Of a stretch of 64,000 nucleotides of DNA, positions 1 through 7,629 are shown piece after piece; position 1 is the stretch's first letter, and each line of letters starts with the position of its first letter. Source of the DNA: Gelria sp. Kuro-4 (lineage in GTDB: Bacteria; Bacillota; DTU030; DUMP01). The DNA is taken from contig NZ_AP024619.1 of NCBI RefSeq assembly GCF_019668485.1, forward strand, positions 318,501 through 382,500, written 5' to 3'. The notes under the pieces are model-generated. The model was not told the origin of the DNA. It did no database searches and saw only the letters and a program-made list of their open reading frames with translations. A program made the position numbers and the translations under genes.

Positions 1-1184
1 TGCGTCTTCAGGATGTACCCGGACTTGAAGTCCTGCAGGTTGTCCCCCGCCAGGCCGCAGGCCACCGCCACCACCGCGGCCACAAAGAAGGCGGCCGTGG
101 CGTCGGGCTGCCAGAACAGCTTCACGGCCAGCAGCACCAGGATGCCGAAGATCTCCATGGGATCGATGCCCGTTTGGCCGTCCAGGGTCGCCGCCATGGC
201 CGTGGTGACCCAAACGCCCAACACCGTCACCAGGGTGGGTAGAAAACCGATCCCGGCCACGGTGGTGAGAAGGAAGATGATGGCCGCCACAGTCAAGGGC
301 GCCCAGCGCAGGTTGATATCTCCTTTGCCGCCCAGGAGCGGCCCGAAGATCTCCCGGGCCCTGGGCAGCACCCCCTTAAGGAGCACACCCACCCCGGCGC
401 CCACGATGAGCCCGATGCCCAGGCTGTTTTTCAGGGCGGTGGCCGCCTCCATGCTCAGGTAGCCGCCGTTTACGGCCAGCGGGATAAAGAGCAGGTAACT
501 CAGCGCCGCCCCCAGGAACCAGGTACCGGTGAAGAAGGGACCGATCAGGTAACCGATACCCACCGCCATGGGAGACACCCAGAGGCCGAATTGGATGTTC
601 CGGGACCAGAGGGCCGGCGGCGTCCAGGCCCCGGGGATTCTCTGCCACTGGTCGCGCAGGGCCGTGAGCAGCGCCGCCGCCCCCAAGGAGCCGAACAGCC
701 ACTTGGCCTTCTGGCCGCCTTCATCGCCGGCCAGCACCGTCTCGGCCGCGGCGATCCCCATGGGAAAGGGGAGCTCTTCCACCTCGATGAAGTGGCGGCG
801 AATGGAAGCAACGAGGATGACACCGAGCACCGTACCCGCCAGGGCGACCGTAAGGAGCGGCCAGAGGCCCACGGCGGCATTTTTGTCCAGCATCCAAATC
901 CCCGGGATGGTGAAGGCCACCCCGCCGGCCACCATCCCCCCCGCCGACATGGCGGTGTGGGTGACGTTGATCTCGTTGAGGTTGGTGCGTCCCAGCGCCT
1001 TGAGCACGGTTAAGGAGAGAATGGCCACAAAAATGGTGGGCCAGGGCAGCGCCCCCATGCGCAGGGCCACGTACATGGAGCTGGTGGTGATGATGGCCGA
1101 GCCGATAGCACCCAGGATCACCGCCCGCCACGTGAACTGGTCCCGGAACGAGGACGCGTAGCTCATGCCAGCCTGCTTTTCCAC
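1..1184 (-). CDS. OPT-family oligopeptide transporter (3' end outside window)
   Basis: Reading the minus strand inward from 1184 gives one open frame of about 394 codons that runs off the left edge. It is rich in hydrophobic segments and has the OPT-like stretch NLNEINVTHTAMSAGGMVAGG, followed by ELPFPMGIAAAETV near residue 110. Family members are membrane carriers for oligopeptides or metal chelates. I prefer a GTG start at 1184, which has AAAGGAGG eight bases upstream; an in-frame ATG at 1166 is the alternative. The gene is transcribed away from the MoeB-MobB gene and the first ferredoxin cassette. Family assignment is fairly secure, substrate unknown. The C-terminus cannot be seen. Confidence 0.8.
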   Translation of the reverse strand, partial: MEKQAGMSYASSFRDQFTWRAVILGAIGSAIITTSSMYVALRMGALPWPTIFVAILSLTVLKALGRTNLNEINVTHTAMSAGGMVAGGVAFTIPGIWMLDKNAAVGLWPLLTVALAGTVLGVILVASIRRHFIEVEELPFPMGIAAAETVLAGDEGGQKAKWLFGSLGAAALLTALRDQWQRIPGAWTPPALWSRNIQFGLWVSPMAVGIGYLIGPFFTGTWFLGAALSYLLFIPLAVNGGYLSMEAATALKNSLGIGLIVGAGVGVLLKGVLPRAREIFGPLLGGKGDINLRWAPLTVAAIIFLLTTVAGIGFLPTLVTVLGVWVTTAMAATLDGQTGIDPMEIFGILVLLAVKLFWQPDATAAFFVAAVVAVACGLAGDNLQDFKSGYILKT

Positions 1185-1267
1185 TCCTCCTGCCTCCTTT
1201 GGATGATTTTGGCCCGCACAGCGAGTCATGTTCCCCCTTTATTCTCGGCCGAGGCGGAAAGTACCTG

Positions 1268-2674
1268 CTAATTCTGCCCTGCGCCCACCCGAAAAGTACG
1301 CATCAGGAATTCGCCCAGCTCCTCCACTTCCTCCCAGCCGAAGCCGGGCCGGTCGGCGGGGAGACCCGCTGCCCGGGCCGCCGCCACGTCGCCCACGACA
1401 GCGATCGTATCGGGCGGCGGCGGGCTTAAGGGCTCGGAGACCCCGGCCCGAAATACAAGCACTCGGGGGAAGGGCCCGTGTTTCCAGCCCTCCACCAGGA
1501 TCAAGTCGACCCCGGGAAACCAGTCCGTCAAGCGGGCCCCCGCCTCCTCGTCCGCCAACGGGTAAAAAAGCGCCGTGCGCGCCGGGGTTAGGAGTGCCAC
1601 CCCCTCCGCCCCGGCCTGTTTGAGCCGCTGTGTGTCTTTGCCGGGCGCGTCGCCGGCGTTTTCCTCGTGCGAGTGTTTCACCGCCGCGACCTTCAAGCCG
1701 CGGCGCGTCAGCGCTGTAATCAGCTCGACCAAAAGGGTGGTCTTGCCGCTCCCGGAGGTGCCGACAAAGCTGACCACCGCCGGTCCCTGCCTGGTTCCAG
1801 CGGCCTTTTGTTCTTCCTTGCCCCTTTCCCCCAGGTTGAGCGTATAGACCTCGCCGCCGGCCGAATCGATGTAGAGCAGCCGCCGGCGCAGCGGCTCCCC
1901 TGCCCCCGTAAGGATCTTGACCACCTCTTGTGCCTGGTAAGCCGCTACCAGGGCCGGAGTGGCGGCCGGGTTGCCCGTCTCCACCTCCACGCCCCGCTCG
2001 CGGCTTCCCTCCGGGCCATAAAGCTCGGCCAGCCCGGGGTCGTCCGGATAGATGGTCAGAACCTGCCCCAAGAAGCCGGCAATGGCCCCGTGCACCAGAG
2101 GAATCTGCAGCCGGCGCGCGGCCCTTTCCAGGACAAAGCGGCTGGGCAGGTTGTCCAGTGCGTCAACCACTACGTCCGCGCCCCCGAGCAGGAAGGCGGC
2201 GTTTTCCTTTGTTAGGCGCGTCTCGTGGCAGCGCACTTCCACGGCGGCATTGATGGCCAGCACGCGCTCGTAGGCCGCCATCACTTTGGGCTTCCCCAGG
2301 TCGGCCTCGGTGCAGAGAAGCTGGCGGTTAAGGTTGTTGTCTTCGAAAACATCGCCGTCCACCAGCACCAACGTGCCCACCCCCATCCGGGCCAGGAGTT
2401 CCACCACCAGTCCGCCTAAACCACCACAGCCCACCACCGCCACCGTGGCGTTTAAGAGGCGCAACTGGCCGGAAATCCCCACGGTGCCCACGTTGCGCAG
2501 GTAACGCCCGGGGATGATCCCAGCCGTAAGCGCGGCGCGCTCCACCTCCCGCCGTGACCGCTGAGACCCCTTAGCCAGTTTCTCTGCCGCGGCCTGCGGG
2601 AGCACGCAGAACTCCCTGCCCCCCACCTGCACCCTCTGCGAGGCAGCGGCCAGGTCAACGCTCAAGTCCGTCAT
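1268..2674 (-). CDS. ThiF/MoeB-type E1-like protein fused to MobB GTPase domain
   Basis: This is a two-domain protein of 468 aa. The N-terminal two thirds is a ThiF/MoeB/HesA adenylating fold with the nucleotide loop GCGGLGG and the DGD / NLNRQ motifs. The C-terminal third is MobB-like: P-loop GTSGSGKTT, the KHSHEE histidines and ILVEGWKHGPFP. MobB helps attach GMP to molybdopterin, and MoeB activates the MPT-synthase small subunit. The segment that holds the catalytic Cys and zinc CxxC pairs of classical MoeB has no cysteine here (the equivalent region reads GNPAATPALVAAYQAQE). It may therefore act differently, for example in tungsten/molybdenum cofactor chemistry. Start chosen at ATG 2674 because AGGAGGGG lies eight bases upstream; longer in-frame starts (to 2734) lack this. 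Confidence 0.8.
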   Translation of the reverse strand: MTDLSVDLAAASQRVQVGGREFCVLPQAAAEKLAKGSQRSRREVERAALTAGIIPGRYLRNVGTVGISGQLRLLNATVAVVGCGGLGGLVVELLARMGVGTLVLVDGDVFEDNNLNRQLLCTEADLGKPKVMAAYERVLAINAAVEVRCHETRLTKENAAFLLGGADVVVDALDNLPSRFVLERAARRLQIPLVHGAIAGFLGQVLTIYPDDPGLAELYGPEGSRERGVEVETGNPAATPALVAAYQAQEVVKILTGAGEPLRRRLLYIDSAGGEVYTLNLGERGKEEQKAAGTRQGPAVVSFVGTSGSGKTTLLVELITALTRRGLKVAAVKHSHEENAGDAPGKDTQRLKQAGAEGVALLTPARTALFYPLADEEAGARLTDWFPGVDLILVEGWKHGPFPRVLVFRAGVSEPLSPPPPDTIAVVGDVAAARAAGLPADRPGFGWEEVEELGEFLMRTFRVGAGQN

Positions 2675-2866
2675 TTCGTAGTCCCCTCCTCGTCTACCCG
2701 AAGTCTTGCTATCCATTTCTTTTCCCACTGCCAAAACCCTGCCGGGCGCAAAAAGAAATAGGCCGTACGCCTGTTTTGTTTATGTACTTTAATTACAAAA
2801 CTCGAATCTTAGCTGTTGTAAGAAGGTGTTACCTTTTTACCGTCGAATTTCCCTTGTACAGAAAAT

Positions 2867-2906
2867 CCAGAAACTCTGTCTTATTATATAAGACACGCAG
2901 TTCTGG
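2867..2906. promoter_or_regulatory. Nested inverted repeat upstream of ferredoxin cassette 1
   Basis: The core 2878-2894 is a perfect palindrome, GTCTTATTATATAAGAC (7-bp arms, 3-nt centre). It is nested inside outer arms CCAGAAACT (2867-2875) and AGTTCTGG (2899-2906). The centre resembles a -10 element (TATTAT). The repeat ends 28 nt before the ATG at 2935 in an AT-rich intergenic stretch unlike the GC-rich genes. It could be an operator over the promoter or an RNA hairpin in the leader. No matching copy is seen before cassettes 2 or 3. Confidence 0.45.
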
Positions 2907-2934
2907 TTAACATCTTGACGAAGGGGAGAGTGGC

Positions 2935-3657
2935 ATGCAGGTAGACGAAGATCGCTGCGTCGGTTGCGGCCGCTGCGTCCTGTACTGCCCGGTGCAGGCC
3001 ATCAGCCTGAGCGCGGACGGCGGGCACGCCGTAATCGACCAAGATGAGTGTGTGGAGTGTGGGGCCTGTCTGCGCAGCCCCGCCTGCAAGACGGGTGCGC
3101 TGTACCAGCCCGAGCTGAGCTACCCGCGGAGCGTACGCAGCATTTTGAGCGACCCCCTCACCATTGCTCCCGAAAGCGGCATCACCGGCCGCGGCACGGA
3201 AGAGATGAAGACCAACGACGTCACCGCCCGCTTCAAGCGGGGCTGCGCCGGCGTGGCCGTGGAGGTGGGACGGCCGCTCCTCGGCGCGCGCCTCAGCGAC
3301 GTGGAGAAGATCGCCATGGCCATCGCCCGCTTCGGGGTGGAATTCGAGAAGGTCAACCCCACCACCAGCCTTATGGCCGACCCCAAGACCGGCAAGTTTA
3401 AGGACGAGCTTTTGCGCGAAAAGGTGCTCTCCGCCATCATCGAGTTTGCCGTACCGCTTGAAAAGCTGGAGGATGTGCTCTACACCCTGGAGCGCGTGTC
3501 CCATGAGGTGGAGTCGGTGTTCAGCGTGGACGTCTGCTCGCGCTGCAACCCCGACGGCTCTATCCCGCACGAAGAGATACTGGCCAAAGGCAACTGGTGG
3601 TATTCCATCAACACCAAGACCAACGTCGGGCTGGGCCGGCCGCCGGCGGCGGAATAG
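2935..3657 (+). CDS. Ferredoxin-domain protein F1 of the repeated F-P cassette (unknown function)
   Basis: 240 aa. Residues 1-55 form a two-cluster ferredoxin: Cys8, 11, 14, 18 (CX2CX2CX3CP) and Cys39, 42, 45, 51 (CX2CX2CX5C, wider than the standard spacing). The remaining 185 residues are a conserved domain I cannot name. Its hallmarks are GRGTEEMKTNDVT, a GRP motif, NPTT, EKVLSAI(I/V)EF, a FS(V/L)D segment and a terminal KTNVGLGRP. Two paralogues occur at 8818 and 20948, and each is followed by a P gene, here after 14 nt. The start is supported by GGGGAGAG upstream. It probably carries electrons in the cytoplasm (no signal or membrane segment), probably to its P partner; that pairing is inferred from the context. 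Confidence 0.85.
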   Translation: MQVDEDRCVGCGRCVLYCPVQAISLSADGGHAVIDQDECVECGACLRSPACKTGALYQPELSYPRSVRSILSDPLTIAPESGITGRGTEEMKTNDVTARFKRGCAGVAVEVGRPLLGARLSDVEKIAMAIARFGVEFEKVNPTTSLMADPKTGKFKDELLREKVLSAIIEFAVPLEKLEDVLYTLERVSHEVESVFSVDVCSRCNPDGSIPHEEILAKGNWWYSINTKTNVGLGRPPAAE

Positions 3658-3671
3658 AGGAGGCAGCAGAG

Positions 3672-4301
3672 ATGACACACACCCTGCACCGGATCGGTAG
3701 TTGGGACGACTTAGCCGGCGATTATGTATTTCTCATGATGCCGTCCAAGGGCATCAACGTCCAGGGTTCCGGCGAAAAACTCCGCACCTTCTTGCAGATT
3801 GCGCTGCAGCACAACCCGGTCAGCATCGGTGATGCCCGCAAGGGCAACGCCTACCATCAGGGCGGTATCGACAACCTCCTGGCCAATGTGGAGGACCAGG
3901 CGGTGGTGCACGCCGTCTTCGACAACAAGGAAACCGTGGTGGAGGTGCTCAAGGAACTCGTCAAGGCCGACCTGGGGATGTCGGTGGTAGTGTCGGGCAT
4001 TGCCGCCGAGGTGCACGAAGCCTGCCACGCCGCCGGCCTCACGCGGCACACGGTGGAACACTCGCTGGGCCGCTGGGGCCGCACCGACAAGCTACCGCCC
4101 CGTGAGATCCTGGAGATAACCAACATGTGCGGCCACTCCATGGTACCGGCCCAGCTGGTGCACAAAATGATTGAAGACGTAAAAGCCGGGCGCCGCACCG
4201 CCGCGGCGGCAGCGGCGGAGCTCGCCAAGCCCTGCATGTGCGGGATCTTTAACACCGAGCGCGCCGCGCGCCTGCTCACCGCCCTGGCCGCACGCTTTTA
4301 G
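3672..4301 (+). CDS. Partner protein P1 of the repeated F-P cassette (unknown function)
   Basis: 209 aa, soluble, family not recognised. Begins MTHTLHR, shared by all three copies. Residues invariant in the three copies include Cys118, His126 (HTVE), Cys153 and His155 (MCGHxMV) and Cys188/Cys190 (CxCGxFN). The His80 region (VHAVF) and SxVVSG are also conserved. Four invariant Cys plus His residues suggest a metal or Fe-S site that could accept electrons from F1; this is inference. The start at 3672 was chosen because GAGGAGG precedes it and the MTHTLHR start aligns in all copies. An upstream in-frame extension would overlap F1. Confidence 0.8.
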   Translation: MTHTLHRIGSWDDLAGDYVFLMMPSKGINVQGSGEKLRTFLQIALQHNPVSIGDARKGNAYHQGGIDNLLANVEDQAVVHAVFDNKETVVEVLKELVKADLGMSVVVSGIAAEVHEACHAAGLTRHTVEHSLGRWGRTDKLPPREILEITNMCGHSMVPAQLVHKMIEDVKAGRRTAAAAAAELAKPCMCGIFNTERAARLLTALAARF

Positions 4302-4375
4302 CAGCACCCTGCCGGGGCGCCGCGGCCGGCTAAGCAACCTCCTTTTTCCCGTCGCGCAGCTGAAGGGAGGTGCGA

Positions 4376-4399
4376 ATGCCAGAAAGAACAGTCGGGTAG
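4376..4399 (+). CDS. Possible 7-codon leader peptide before tctC
   Basis: A strong Shine-Dalgarno sequence (AGGGAGGTG) precedes ATG and the mini-ORF MPERTVG-stop, in the 150-nt gap between P1 and tctC. The SD is better than that of the following tctC gene, so translation here is plausible. It could be a leader that affects tctC expression or a decayed gene start. Nothing else supports a function. Confidence 0.25.
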   Translation: MPERTVG

Positions 4400-4451
4400 C
4401 GTCGATCATGCAGAAAAGATGGTGCAGAAAGTGCGGAAGGGGGTTATAAGA

Positions 4452-5450
4452 GTGACAAGGCGAATTGGCGTTGTGGCGGCGGCACTTATGGTGCTCCTTC
4501 TCGTTGCCGGCTGCGGTGCGCAGAGCGGCGGGCAGCAGGCTGCACCTGAGTCCAAGTACCCGGAAAAAACCATCACCTACGTCGTTCCTTGGGGCGCCGG
4601 CGGCGGCAGCGACGTTATGGCCCGCATGGTGGTGGACATCATCCAGCAGAACAAGTTCCTGCCACAACCTGTGGTCGTGGTTAACAAGCCGGGCGGCAGC
4701 GGGGCCATCGGCATGAACGAAGTGGCCCAGAAGAAGGGAGACCCGTACACCATCATCGGCGTCGTTTCCGGCCAGATCAGTACGCCCATCACCACCGGTG
4801 CCGAGGTGAAAGCCTCCACCTTCAAGCCCATCGCCGCTCTGGCCCTGGATGAGTTCTTCCTCCTGGTCAAGCCTGACTCCCAGTTCAAAACCCTGAAAGA
4901 CGCCGTGGATTACGCCAAAGCCAACCCTGGGAAACTCACGGTGGGCGGCACCGGCACCGGCTCCGAGGACCACATGTGCACCGGCCTCTTCCAAAAGGCC
5001 GCCGGCATTAAGGTGGAGTACATCCCCTTCGACGGCGGCGGCGAAACCATCAGCGCCCTCCTCGGCGGGCACGTTCAGTTAGCCTGGGCTAACCCGTCGG
5101 AGTGCGCCTCGCAGCTGAAGGGCGGTCTGGTGAAGGTGCTGGGCGTTATGGCACCCGAGCGCTTGAAGACCTACCCGGACATTCCCACCTTCAAGGAGCA
5201 GGGCTACGACGCCGTCTTCCGCCAGCTTCGTGCCATTTCCGGTACACCGGACATGCCGGACTACGCCGTCAAGACCATCGCCGAGGCCCTGAAGAAGGTC
5301 TCCGAGTCGGAGCGCTGGCAGAAGGACTACATCGAGAAGAACGCCCTCACCTCCCAGTACCTGGGACCGGAAGAGTACGCCCAGGCCGTTGCCGACGCGG
5401 AGAAACAGTACACCGAGATTCTTACCGATCTTGGGCTTATAAAGAAGTAA
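4452..5450 (+). CDS. tctC: Tripartite tricarboxylate transporter substrate-binding lipoprotein TctC
   Basis: 332 aa from a GTG at 4452, which follows GAAGGGGG; an in-frame ATG at 4419 has a weaker ribosome site. A short signal peptide ends in the lipobox LLVAGC, so the protein is likely lipid-anchored outside the membrane. The mature part starts YPEKTITYVVPWGAGGGSD, typical of the TctC/Bug family, which bind carboxylates for the TctAB permease. It is followed by tctB and tctA, giving the complete three-part system. The ligand cannot be read from sequence. The adjacent FAH-family enzyme and cassette genes suggest an organic acid to be catabolised. Confidence 0.92.
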   Translation: MTRRIGVVAAALMVLLLVAGCGAQSGGQQAAPESKYPEKTITYVVPWGAGGGSDVMARMVVDIIQQNKFLPQPVVVVNKPGGSGAIGMNEVAQKKGDPYTIIGVVSGQISTPITTGAEVKASTFKPIAALALDEFFLLVKPDSQFKTLKDAVDYAKANPGKLTVGGTGTGSEDHMCTGLFQKAAGIKVEYIPFDGGGETISALLGGHVQLAWANPSECASQLKGGLVKVLGVMAPERLKTYPDIPTFKEQGYDAVFRQLRAISGTPDMPDYAVKTIAEALKKVSESERWQKDYIEKNALTSQYLGPEEYAQAVADAEKQYTEILTDLGLIKK

Positions 5451-5541
5451 AACAGCCTGAACGGGGCTTGCCCACACGGGCAGAGCAGGTTTCATCCTCC
5501 GCCCGCTGCCTTGGGCGCCCGGCGCGCTGCAAGACCAGATA

Positions 5542-5591
5542 GGGGAGGGCTTACTGGGTCGCGGCCTGCCGGGAGCCGGAAAACCCTCCCC
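5542..5591 (+). other. Stem-loop between tctC and tctB
   Basis: GGGGAGGG (5542-5549) pairs exactly with CCCTCCCC (5584-5591) around a 34-nt loop. There is no downstream T-run, so it is more likely an mRNA-stabilising or partial attenuation structure that favours the binding protein over the permease. A similar stem lies after the dipeptide-binding gene at 16845-16880. Confidence 0.35.
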
Positions 5592-5627
5592 GCTTCGTGG
5601 CGGACTAAGAGAACGGGGGCAGATCAT

Positions 5628-6065
5628 ATGTCTGGCGATCGTCTAGCCGCCCTGGTAAGCTTTGTCGTCGGCCTGCACTGGTCCTACAAGGGCCTGGTTT
5701 ACGGTTACTGGATGGACATGGGACCAGGGCCCGGGTTTATCCCGGTACTTTTCGGCAGCCTGACGCTCATCCTCAGTATTTCACTTTTCCTGCAAACCCT
5801 GCGCAAAAAAGGCGACGCCCTAACCGTCCGGGAGGTGCGTACAGTCGCCCTCGTGGCAGCCGCGGTAGGCGTAAGCATCTGGCTCATGCACCTTCTCGGC
5901 ACCTTTGTCAGCTTGGGACTTTTTCTGGTCGCCTGGCTGTGTCTCCTGGAACATTACCGCTTGGCGGCCGCGCTGAAGATCGCTCTACCCACCGTGATAG
6001 TGGCTTATCTTGTCTTCACCGTCTGGCTCCAGGTTCCACTGCCGCAGGGTCTTTTCGGTTTTTAA
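5628..6065 (+). CDS. tctB: Tripartite tricarboxylate transporter small membrane subunit TctB
   Basis: 145 aa, about four hydrophobic segments, with the TctB-like start in which a first helix is followed by GPGPGFIPVLFGSLTL near residue 30. TctB is the small integral membrane subunit that pairs with TctA. The ATG at 5628 has GGGGGC upstream; an in-frame extension to 5511 has no family-like residues. It ends 18 nt before tctA. Divergence in this family is high, so the order tctC-tctB-tctA is part of the assignment. Confidence 0.88.
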   Translation: MSGDRLAALVSFVVGLHWSYKGLVYGYWMDMGPGPGFIPVLFGSLTLILSISLFLQTLRKKGDALTVREVRTVALVAAAVGVSIWLMHLLGTFVSLGLFLVAWLCLLEHYRLAAALKIALPTVIVAYLVFTVWLQVPLPQGLFGF

Positions 6066-6083
6066 GGAAAGGTAGGGTCACCT

Positions 6084-7610
6084 ATGGAAATCCTCAATTA
6101 CCTGCTGCTAGGATTTGCCCAGGCGTTGCAACCGGTCAACATCCTGTTCGCCTTCCTGGGCGGCCTGATGGGCGTCATCGTGGGCGGACTCCCGGGGCTG
6201 GGGTCGGTCGCCGGCGTGGCCCTGCTTCTGCCGCTCACCTTTAAGATGAACCCGGCCACGGCCATCATCATGTTGGCCGCCCTGTACTACGGTAACATGT
6301 TCGGCGGCTCCATCAGCGCCATCCTCATTAACATCCCCGGGGACTCACCTGCCGTGATGACCGCCCTGGACGGTAACCAGCTCGCCAAGCAAGGTCGCGC
6401 CGGTCACGCCCTCTTTATGGCCTTCAGCGCCTCCTTCTGCGGCGGACTGATCGGTATCATCATCCTCACCCTCATGGGGCCGCTGCTCGCCTTTTTAGGG
6501 CTCAAGTTCGGGCCGCCGGAGTTCGCGGCGCTCATCGTCCTCGCCCTCACCAGCATCGGCTGGCTTCTGGGGGACAATCCGGTGAAGGGTGTCATCGCCG
6601 GCGCGGTGGGACTGCTCTTGGCCACCATCGGGGTGGACATGATTCAAGGCCAACCGCGCTTCACTTTCGGCCTGGTCAACCTCTCTGCCGGCGTTCCCTT
6701 CATCCCGTTCGTCATCGGTCTCTTCGGCCTCTCCCAAGTGATGCTGATGCTGGCTCGTCCGGAGGAGTTCACCGGCGGCGAACAACTGTATCAGAAATTG
6801 TCGCTCAAAGACAGCCTCCTCGCGTGGGCCGAGTGGCTCCGTTGCGCCTGGACCATTGTACGCAGCGCCGTTTTGGGCTTTTACATCGGCCTGCTTCCCG
6901 GCTCGGGGGCAACCACTGCCGCCTTCCTTTCGTATATCGCCGCCAAGCGGCTGAGTAAGCACCCGGAACGGCTGGGCAAAGGCGCCCTCGAGGGTGTAGC
7001 CGCGTCGGAGGCGGCGAACAACGCCGCCAGCATCGGCGCCTTTGCTCCGCTCTTATCGCTGGGCATTCCCGGCTCCGGCACCACGGCCATCCTGCTCGGC
7101 GGTCTCATGATGTGGGGGCTCACCCCCGGCCCTCTCCTCTTTAAGGAAGCGCCGCAGTTCGTCTGGGGCCTCATCGCCAGCATGTACGTAGGGAACCTCC
7201 TGGTAGCCCTCACGTGCATTTTGTCCATTCCCTTTTTGATTTACGTCCTTAAGGTGCCGCGCTCCGCGCTGGCGCCCATCATCGTTACTGTCTGCATCCT
7301 CGGTGCCTACAGCGTGAACAACAGCGTTTTCGACCTCTGGGTGATGGTTTTCGCCGGGCTCCTGGGCTACTTCATGAACCGCTTCAGTTTCCCCATCCCG
7401 GCGCTGGTGCTCTCCCTCGTGCTCGGCCCGCGCCTGCAGACTTCCATCCGCCAGTCCTTCATGATCTCCCACGGCAGCGCAGCCATCTTTCTCACCCGGC
7501 CCATCTCCCTGACCCTGCTTTTGATCGCGGTCTTTCTGACGCTGCTTCCGGCGCTCAGCGCCTGGCACAAGAAGCGGCTGGCGCAACAGAGTGCAGTGGT
7601 CGGCGGGTAA
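6084..7610 (+). CDS. tctA: Tripartite tricarboxylate transporter large membrane subunit TctA
   Basis: 508 aa with roughly a dozen transmembrane segments, the usual TctA length. Diagnostic stretches are GVIVGGLPGLGSVAGVALLLP near residue 30, ISAILINIPGDSPAVMTALDG, and FYIGLLPGSGATTAAFLSY in the second half. This is the channel-forming subunit of a cation-driven carboxylate importer that works with TctC and TctB. The start follows GGAAAGGTAGGG. Its end reaches within 20 nt of the FAH-family gene, consistent with one operon. Confidence 0.95.
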   Translation: MEILNYLLLGFAQALQPVNILFAFLGGLMGVIVGGLPGLGSVAGVALLLPLTFKMNPATAIIMLAALYYGNMFGGSISAILINIPGDSPAVMTALDGNQLAKQGRAGHALFMAFSASFCGGLIGIIILTLMGPLLAFLGLKFGPPEFAALIVLALTSIGWLLGDNPVKGVIAGAVGLLLATIGVDMIQGQPRFTFGLVNLSAGVPFIPFVIGLFGLSQVMLMLARPEEFTGGEQLYQKLSLKDSLLAWAEWLRCAWTIVRSAVLGFYIGLLPGSGATTAAFLSYIAAKRLSKHPERLGKGALEGVAASEAANNAASIGAFAPLLSLGIPGSGTTAILLGGLMMWGLTPGPLLFKEAPQFVWGLIASMYVGNLLVALTCILSIPFLIYVLKVPRSALAPIIVTVCILGAYSVNNSVFDLWVMVFAGLLGYFMNRFSFPIPALVLSLVLGPRLQTSIRQSFMISHGSAAIFLTRPISLTLLLIAVFLTLLPALSAWHKKRLAQQSAVVGG

Positions 7611-7629
7611 GCGGGAAGGAGGCTGGAGT

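Noticed and set aside
13-1161. Plus-strand ORFs over 13-1161
   Set aside because: They overlap a clear OPT transporter on the minus strand; GC-biased shadow frames.
2854-2887. TTGTAC ... TATTAT as a promoter for cassette 1
   Set aside because: The spacer is 22 nt, too long for a normal sigma-A promoter; kept only as a palindrome feature.
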